From Desmonostoc muscorum LEGE 12446 (GTDB lineage Bacteria; Cyanobacteriota; Cyanobacteriia; Cyanobacteriales; Nostocaceae), in NCBI RefSeq assembly GCF_015207005.2, contig NZ_JADEXS020000001.1, positions 7,091,001 through 7,155,000 of the forward strand: 64,000 nt of DNA, read 5' to 3'. Below the pieces are notes generated by a model. It saw only the letters and a list, made by a program, of their open reading frames with translations. It was not told the origin of the DNA and ran no database searches. The translations under genes and the position numbers were made by a program. Of this stretch, positions 59,301 through 64,000 are shown piece after piece (positions within the stretch are counted from its first letter, which is position 1; the number at the start of each line of letters is the position of its first letter).

Positions 59301-60554
59301 TCTACCCAATTAAAAAATAATCTCAAATCTCGTCTACCCGATTACATGGTACCTGCTGATATCGTGGTATTGGATGAATTGCCTTTAACTCCCAATGGCA
59401 AAATTGACCGTAAAGCTTTACCTGCTCCGGACAGTAGAATTGAAGGTTTATATGAAGCACCACGCAACGAAATTGAACAACAACTAGCGCAAATTTGGTC
59501 TGCTGTCCTCGAACGTCAAAAAATTGGAATTCATGATAACTTTTTCGACTTGGGCGGTCATTCTTTATTGGCGATGAAATTGCTCAATAATATTCAACAG
59601 ATATTTGGACAAAAACTTTCTTTAAGCAGTTTATTTCAGAATCCTACTATTGCTCAACTGGCACAACAACTCTGTGATACAGAGGTTCAATATTCCCATC
59701 CTGATTTACTCTCACTCCAACCTTTAGGAAACGCAACCCCTCTATTTTTTCTTCCTGGCGCAAACGGACACGGCTTTTATTTTCGAGATTTGGCAAGCAA
59801 TTTAGGCACTGAACATCCAGTGTATGGACTAGAAACTCCAGGCCGAGATGGACTTAGCCCACTTCCTGATTCAGTACCAGCCCATGCAAGTCAAATGATT
59901 GAATTATTACGCCAACAGCAAACAAAAAGTCCATACATACTGGTAGGATACTCTTCAGGTTGTGCCGTTGCTTTTGAAATGGCTGCCCAACTCGAACAGC
60001 AAGGTGAAACAGTGGGTTTACTAGCGATATTGGATGCAGGACTGGTTTCTAGACCTGAGTATTTAACTAATAGAACAGACCTTGATTGGATTTGGCAATC
60101 AATTCAACGAATTGAAGCCATTAAGGGAATTTCTTTAGGTTTGGAATACGATGATTTAGCTGCAAGTCCTGATGACCAAGCCCGTTGGGATCTAGCGGCA
60201 GAGTATCTATACCGATACAATGTCCTACCAGAACACTCAACCCTTTCTTTGCTAAAAAACAATCTGCAAGTGATGCAAGTTTTGACGCTCAACTACGCCA
60301 ATTATCAGCCCAATTATTGTATTTCTGCCCCCATTGTTTTATTTCGCGCTCAAGAAGTGAAGGAGATTGTCGTGCAAGAACTCCAAGGTTGTTCCGATTA
60401 CAATCTGCCTGATTTGGGATGGCAAGCCTTTACTCAAAAGCCTGTGAAAGTAATTTCAGTACCTGGAAACCACGGTGCAATGCTGTATGAACCTAATGTC
60501 AAAATATTAGCCGCAGAATTACAGAATTTGATCGGTTTGGAGAGTTATACATAG
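56313..60554 (+). CDS. aptD: AptD-like terminal NRPS: docking-C-A-T-TE (Phe)
   Basis: 1413 residues. It begins with a TubC_N-type docking domain (about residues 1-63: LMQRLQNIGCRIWAEDDKLR, ADILAFL). C 56545-57890 (MHHIISDGW), A 57965-59430 with code DAWTVAGVCK (Phe, near the GrsA code DAWTIAAICK), T 59470-59670 (LGGHS), TE 59735-60530 with GYSSG nucleophile motif and C-terminal GNHGAML. Phe is the usual last residue of anabaenopeptins; the TE would close the ring onto the D-Lys side chain. The N-terminal docking domain should pair with the acidic AptC tail. A G/C-rich repeat element is inserted in frame at 56785-56866 in the C domain. The TE is different in sequence from that of the upstream NRPS (GHSFGG). 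Confidence 0.93.
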   Translation: MTKNQQVVSLMQRLQNIGCRIWAEDDKLRIRTSKNALTSELKQEIQINKADILAFLNSAKTQAVIPEEIPVLRDDAPKPLSFAQQRLWLLAQLQGRSASYNMPIALQLDGNLNIHALHSSLAYLLNRHATLRMYFPTVAGQPQVAIQNLDNIEVLTYQGLGTGDWGLGTGDWERVSPMPNAQCPTIQHLIDAHAQELFDLNTGPLFKAKLLQLKEQKYVLLINMHHIISDGWSMGVFVRELRQAYIAFTQGQTPNLAPLAIQYSDYAAWQRNWLQGEVLENQINYWKHQLKDASPLLELPTDYPRPAQQSYRGARHLYSLTPELTLAIKTLSQQQGTSLFMTLLAALSILLSRYSRQNDLCIGSPIANRTHSQTESLIGFFVNTLVLRNQIKPEQNFIEFLQQTRQTCLDAYSHQDIPFEFLVEKLQPERSMSHNPLFQVMLAVENDESADLNFPGLEIESLGVTCPFAKFDLTLMVVESDNQLNCSWEYATDLFEKSTIQRMAEQFEVLLKGIVDNPNQPIKSLPLMTAAQLLQLQRWNQTQTEYPEDKTLVDLFEQQVEKNPHNIALVFEFQSLTYQQLNQKANQLAHYLIQNHQIQADTLIGICVDRSLEMIIGVLGVLKAGGAYVPIDPNYPQERIGLMLEDSGISVLLTQSFILEKLPLAELENSPQVICLDQENFTEELIENPSPKSKPDNLGYVIYTSGSTGRPKGVMIEHRGLINMTLAIAQVLQIQPQSRLLQFASFSFDASIWEIATALAAGACLYLAKKETLLPSQDLVKFLGDRQISHITLPPSVLSLLPQATLPDWQVVVTAGEACPTELVTQWAKGRRFFNGYGPTESTVCAAIALCQPNGKKPPIGKPLANIRIYILDTHNQLLPPGIPGELCIAGVGLARGYLNRPETTAEKFIEVELFGKIERIYKTGDLAKWNCDGNLEYLGRIDDQIKLRGFRIELGEIESLLLQHPLVKEAIVTLYKTESNQSLVAYVTGEITTDLSTQLKNNLKSRLPDYMVPADIVVLDELPLTPNGKIDRKALPAPDSRIEGLYEAPRNEIEQQLAQIWSAVLERQKIGIHDNFFDLGGHSLLAMKLLNNIQQIFGQKLSLSSLFQNPTIAQLAQQLCDTEVQYSHPDLLSLQPLGNATPLFFLPGANGHGFYFRDLASNLGTEHPVYGLETPGRDGLSPLPDSVPAHASQMIELLRQQQTKSPYILVGYSSGCAVAFEMAAQLEQQGETVGLLAILDAGLVSRPEYLTNRTDLDWIWQSIQRIEAIKGISLGLEYDDLAASPDDQARWDLAAEYLYRYNVLPEHSTLSLLKNNLQVMQVLTLNYANYQPNYCISAPIVLFRAQEVKEIVVQELQGCSDYNLPDLGWQAFTQKPVKVISVPGNHGAMLYEPNVKILAAELQNLIGLESYT
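56785..56866. repeat. In-frame GGGGACT/CCCAATG element, aptD C domain
   Basis: (GGGGACT)n, spacer GGGAAAGAGTTTC, (CCCAATG)n. The spacer is the reverse complement of the one at 52383, so it is the same element family in the opposite direction. Read as LGTGDWGLGTGDW. Confidence 0.85.
57924..59240 (+). repeat. A-domain DNA duplicated between aptC module 1 and aptD (copy 2)
   Basis: Partner of the segment at 48770-50110. This copy carries the Phe code DAWTVAGVCK; the other carries DIAISGGVVK. Confidence 0.8.
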
Positions 60555-60581
60555 TGTGGAAAGATGAGGGAGATGAGGGAG

Positions 60582-60665
60582 CAGGGGAGGCAGGGGAGGC
60601 AGGGGAGGCAGGGGAGGCAGGGGGAGAATAACTCCTAACTCCTAACTCCTAACTCCTAACTCCTA
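60582..60665. repeat. Short tandem repeats GCAGGGGAG (x5) and AACTCCT (x5)
   Basis: A 9-base unit repeated from 60582 to about 60627 (last copy with one extra G), then five AACTCCT heptads at 60631-60665, all in the 144-base gap between aptD and the exporter. G-rich and C/T-rich halves could pair. Confidence 0.9.
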
Positions 60666-60698
60666 CTCCCCAAAAGATGTTCAATTTATTTATCAAAT

Positions 60699-62714
60699 AT
60701 GCAAACTCAATTTTCTCTTTTTCAACCATTGACAAATACTTTTTCAAATATTAATAAATTTTGGGAGAATGTCAAGGCGATCGCTGCACCATACTGGTAT
60801 CCAACAGACTCAGATGGCAGAGCATTTTCCGATGTAATTCGCGCATGGGCAATGCTGTTTCTCTTGATTATATTAATCATCGCCCTTGTAGGTATAACAG
60901 CTTTTAATAGCTTTATTAGTCGCTATTTAGTTGATGTCATTATTGAAGAAAAAGATTCTTCTAAATTTGTTGATACATTAATAGTCTACGGTGTTGCCCT
61001 GGTTTTGGTAACGCTTTTAGTAGGATTTTCAAGATTTATCAGAAAACGAATAGCTCTTGATTGGTACCAATGGCTCAGCAATCACATTTTAAAAAAATAT
61101 TTGAGCAATCGTGCCTACTATAAAATCAACTTTAAATCCGATATTGATAATCCAGATCAACGTCTATCCCAAGAAATCGAACCCATTGCCAGGACTGCTC
61201 TCAGTTTTTCAGCTACTACTCTAGAAAAAGTCCTGGAAATGACGACTTTTTTAGTAATTCTCTGGTCAATTTCTCAACCTATTGCAATTGCTTTGGTTGT
61301 TTATACAATTATAGGTAATTTGATTGCTGTTTACTTAGCTCAAGAATTAAATAAGATTAATCAGCAAGAACTCGAAGCTGAAGCTGACCATAATTACAGT
61401 CTGACTCATGTTCGTAATCATGCTGAATCTATAGCTTTTTTTCAGGGAGAAAATCAAGAATTAAATATCATTGAACGCCGATTTAATAATATTGTTAAAT
61501 ATACTAAGCGCAAGATTAATTGGGAAAGAAGTCAGGATATTTTTAACAGAGCATATCAGGCTATTATCCAAATATTTCCATTTTTAGTTCTGGGACCTTT
61601 ATATATTAACGGTGAAGTTGATTATGGAGAAGTTGGTCAAGCTAGTTTAGCTTGTAATCTGTTTGCCGGTGCTATGGCAGAATTAATCAGAGAATTTGCG
61701 ACTTCCGGACGATTTTCTAGTTACGTCGATCGCTTAAGTGAGTTGTTGAATGTTTTAGAAACTGTTACCAAAGAACCAGAGAATGTCAGTACCATTAAAG
61801 CAGTAGAAGAAAACCGTCTGGCTTTTGAGAATGTCACCTTACAAACGCCGGATTATGAACAGGTGATTGTCGAGGATTTGTCAGTGTCTGTTCAGCCAGG
61901 AGAAGGTTTATTGATTGTTGGCCCTAGCGGTAGAGGTAAAAGTTCTCTACTGAGAGCGATCGCTGGTTTGTGGAACGCCGGAACCGGTCGTCTGGTACGG
62001 CCTCCCTTAGAAGATGTCTTATTTTTACCCCAACGTCCTTACATAATTTTGGGAACTTTGCGCGAACAATTACTTTATCCTCAAACGAATCGCCAAATGA
62101 GTAAAAAAGAACTTGAAGCAGTTTTGCAAGAAGTTAACCTGCAAAACTTATTTAGCCGAGTCGATGATTTTGATACAGAAGTTCCTTGGGAAAATATATT
62201 ATCTTTGGGAGAACAACAACGCCTCGCTTTTGCAAGAATATTAGTGACTCGTCCTAGCTTCACTATCTTAGATGAAGCAACAAGCGCTTTGGATTTAAAT
62301 AATGAAGTGAATTTATATCGACAATTGCAAGAAACGAAAACAACATTTATCAGTGTTGGACATCGGGAGAGTCTGTTTAATTATCATCAGTGGGTTCTAG
62401 AACTTTTAGAAGATTCTAGTTGGCAACTGATAACGGTACAAGACTATCGGCTGCAAAAAGCAAAACAAATTGTTACTAATCCCGCCGAAAATAATCCAAT
62501 TACGGTAGATACTTCAGCCAACAATGAATCTCAAAGTCAAGTAGAGATAGACGCGATCGCCGGACTTTCTCATAAGGAAATGCAGACATTAACAGATTCT
62601 TCCATTAATACTATCAGAAGCAAAGCTAGCCTTGGCAAGTCCATCACTACTCAGGATGGCGTGACCTACCGCTATGACAAAGACCCCAAGGTATTGAAAT
62701 GGATAAGAGTTTAG
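60699..62714 (+). CDS. aptE: AptE-like ABC exporter, fused permease-ATPase
   Basis: 671 residues; a close paralogue of the exporter at 16264, alignable over its whole length. Membrane half of the SbmA/BacA/ABCD type, then ATPase with Walker A GPSGRGKSS (near 408), signature LSLGEQQR and Walker B FTILDEATSALD. It has the same C-terminal extension (from about residue 622, GLSHKEMQ, then NTIRSKASLGK) with a helix-turn-helix-like look. Anabaenopeptin clusters carry an ABC exporter (AptE) next to aptD, and the position here fits. The start at 60699 is supported by the shared MQTQ N-terminus. The two copies could each serve one peptide, or both could serve either. Confidence 0.9.
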   Translation: MQTQFSLFQPLTNTFSNINKFWENVKAIAAPYWYPTDSDGRAFSDVIRAWAMLFLLIILIIALVGITAFNSFISRYLVDVIIEEKDSSKFVDTLIVYGVALVLVTLLVGFSRFIRKRIALDWYQWLSNHILKKYLSNRAYYKINFKSDIDNPDQRLSQEIEPIARTALSFSATTLEKVLEMTTFLVILWSISQPIAIALVVYTIIGNLIAVYLAQELNKINQQELEAEADHNYSLTHVRNHAESIAFFQGENQELNIIERRFNNIVKYTKRKINWERSQDIFNRAYQAIIQIFPFLVLGPLYINGEVDYGEVGQASLACNLFAGAMAELIREFATSGRFSSYVDRLSELLNVLETVTKEPENVSTIKAVEENRLAFENVTLQTPDYEQVIVEDLSVSVQPGEGLLIVGPSGRGKSSLLRAIAGLWNAGTGRLVRPPLEDVLFLPQRPYIILGTLREQLLYPQTNRQMSKKELEAVLQEVNLQNLFSRVDDFDTEVPWENILSLGEQQRLAFARILVTRPSFTILDEATSALDLNNEVNLYRQLQETKTTFISVGHRESLFNYHQWVLELLEDSSWQLITVQDYRLQKAKQIVTNPAENNPITVDTSANNESQSQVEIDAIAGLSHKEMQTLTDSSINTIRSKASLGKSITTQDGVTYRYDKDPKVLKWIRV

Positions 62715-62744
62715 GTGCTACTCATACTTTTGAGAATCAGGGTA

Positions 62745-64000
62745 ATGCTTACTAAACAGCAAAGACAACTAATTACTTACAAAAAGATTAGGATTTATGA
62801 ACGAACCTACAAACTACCTGTTCTGAAAAACAGCAAATTAAAAGCTGTTCAAAAAAAAATTAAGGAACGCCGAAGGTTAATTAAAGAAGGCGTTCGGTAT
62901 TATCAGCTTTGGGGAATAATTAAGCTTAAAAGAGAAATAGGTCAGGAGAAAATTTTTCAAGAAAGCCAATTACTAATAAAAGATTACACTCAAATTATTA
63001 ATTTTTTAGAAAATTATAAAGACAGTTATCAAAAATTTTTGCTGAAGCTGACTGATGATTTGAAAAAATTGTTTATCCAAAAACACCTAGAAATAAAAAA
63101 CTTAGATCGTGAAAGAAAAACACTAGAAATAAAAAATTCTAAAAATCCCCAAATACTTGAGGAATTAAACCGGGAAAAAGAAGAAAACCTGAAAGCACTT
63201 TTACTACTAAGCAATGCTTGTTTTTTGATGTTAGAAAAAATCAAATTGCTGAGCGAAGGTCTTAAAACTTTGGCAGAAGATACTAAAACTCAAAAGCAAA
63301 TTGTCGAGCAAGTAGCTAAAGATTTACAAGTTTATCAAGAAATTTACGAATATCAAATAAAAGCCCAAAAAGTTCGTCAAGAAATAGTAGAATTTGCTGA
63401 AACTGCAATTAATTTTGAAAATTATTTACAAGATTACTTTAGTCCCTTTCAATCCTTAATAGATGAAGTAGTGAAAGTAGATGAGGATTTTTACTCAACT
63501 GTCGGAGATATTAAAAATTTAGCAGATAATATTTTAAAGTCTGAGTCTAATTTATTAATTCCCAAAGAAAGTGACGGAATTTCTGAAACTTTTTTAGATT
63601 TTATGGTATCAAGTTATGAAAAAAAAGAAAGATTAAAAGATGCTTTTATTAAATGTAAATTATTAGATTGGCAACTCCATGATTTTGATTTAGCCAATAC
63701 TCATCTTTCTTTAGAGAAAGAAATTGATTTCATATCTAGCTATATTTCCAACCAACTTGTCGAGCAAAGAAAAGAAATAGGTATACCGGAAACAAATTTG
63801 GTTTCTAGAACCCCTCCCCCTGGTGTTAAAGAAACTGAATTGATAAAACTGACTAATGACGATGCTAGGTTAACACAAGGATTTCAAAAGAAAAATAATA
63901 TTGATTATACCGAATTGCGGAATCTCCTGAGCCAGGATAAGTGGAAAGAAGCTGACATTGAAACCACTAAATTAATGCTGCAAGTCATAGGCAAAAGTTA
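62745..64000 (+). CDS. Coiled-coil protein with C-terminal GUN4 domain, 3'-truncated
   Basis: An open frame runs from ATG 62745 to the window edge (418 codons and two bases, no stop). Residues 1 to about 350 are Lys/Glu/Leu-rich helices with probable coiled coils and no family I recognise. From about residue 386 the sequence DYTELRNLLSQDKWKEAD, then ETTKLMLQVIGK, is the start of a GUN4 domain. GUN4 itself binds porphyrins and assists Mg-chelatase, but cyanobacteria also have many GUN4 fusions with kinases or caspase-like domains whose roles are unclear. It starts 30 bases after the exporter stop in the same direction, so it might be co-transcribed, though a pathway role is not evident. Confidence 0.82.
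   Translation, partial: MLTKQQRQLITYKKIRIYERTYKLPVLKNSKLKAVQKKIKERRRLIKEGVRYYQLWGIIKLKREIGQEKIFQESQLLIKDYTQIINFLENYKDSYQKFLLKLTDDLKKLFIQKHLEIKNLDRERKTLEIKNSKNPQILEELNREKEENLKALLLLSNACFLMLEKIKLLSEGLKTLAEDTKTQKQIVEQVAKDLQVYQEIYEYQIKAQKVRQEIVEFAETAINFENYLQDYFSPFQSLIDEVVKVDEDFYSTVGDIKNLADNILKSESNLLIPKESDGISETFLDFMVSSYEKKERLKDAFIKCKLLDWQLHDFDLANTHLSLEKEIDFISSYISNQLVEQRKEIGIPETNLVSRTPPPGVKETELIKLTNDDARLTQGFQKKNNIDYTELRNLLSQDKWKEADIETTKLMLQVIGKS

Noticed and set aside
1..64000. tRNA, rRNA or riboswitch genes
   Set aside because: I looked through the non-coding gaps and saw no cloverleaf, rRNA-like or known riboswitch core; a covariance-model scan would be decisive.

Overview
The window is cyanobacterial DNA, most likely from a filamentous Nostocales strain (Nostoc-like). 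The signs are repeated HIP1 octamers (GCGATCGC, e.g. near 7504, 16352, 17531, 18344, 20399), heptanucleotide short tandem repeats of the CCCCAGT, AACTCCT and AATCCAAA kinds, a Uma2-family protein, a GUN4-domain gene, and above all an anabaenopeptin-type peptide synthetase cluster with homophenylalanine/homotyrosine (hph) genes. All genes I could support are on the + strand.

Layout. (1) 2-15709 is the 3' part of a giant NRPS whose start lies upstream. It carries four modules, read from their specificity codes as Leu(+epimerase)-Thr-Leu(+epimerase)-Pro, and ends in a thioesterase. Its product is unknown to me. A 7,836-bp two-module tandem duplication makes up most of it. (2) 16264-18291 is an SbmA/BacA/ABCD-like exporter. 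(3) 18292-19521 is an AT-rich, repeat-filled non-coding stretch. (4) 19522-27056 holds a valine-pyruvate-type aminotransferase, a LamG-patatin fusion, then hphA, hphB and a fused hphCD: a leucine-like chain-elongation route that makes homophenylalanine or homotyrosine. A small Gly-rich membrane protein follows at 27241. (5) 28380-60554 is an anabaenopeptin (apt) assembly line: two alternative starter synthetases (aptA1 and aptA2, each A-T-C-A-T-E), aptB (C-A-T), aptC (C-A-T-C-A-MT-T) and aptD (docking-C-A-T-TE). A SnoaL-like gene and a DUF2235 hydrolase lie between aptB and aptC, and a MITE-like element plus a Uma2 gene lie between aptC and aptD. (6) 60699-62714 is a second exporter (aptE-like), closely related to the first. 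(7) 62745 to the window end is a 3'-truncated coiled-coil protein running into a GUN4 domain.

How it works together. The hph enzymes supply the homo-amino acid expected at aptC module 1. AptA1 (basic starter predicted) or AptA2 (Ile/Val-like starter predicted) loads the exocyclic residue, joined through a ureido bond to D-Lys. AptB adds Val/Ile, AptC adds the homo-aromatic residue and an N-methylated residue (code Asn-like rather than Ala-like), and AptD adds Phe and cyclises. The C-terminal tails of AptA1 and AptA2 are nearly the same, which explains how both can feed one AptB.

The most unusual signal is that at least three families of small, hairpin-forming intergenic-type repeats are inserted in frame inside the NRPS coding sequence, mainly in one A-domain loop (between the NPF and LYKTGDL motifs), in the A-domain C-terminal region and in inter-domain linkers. 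They resemble the in-frame palindromic elements known from Rickettsia. All specificity predictions were read by eye against the GrsA pocket positions and no database search was run.
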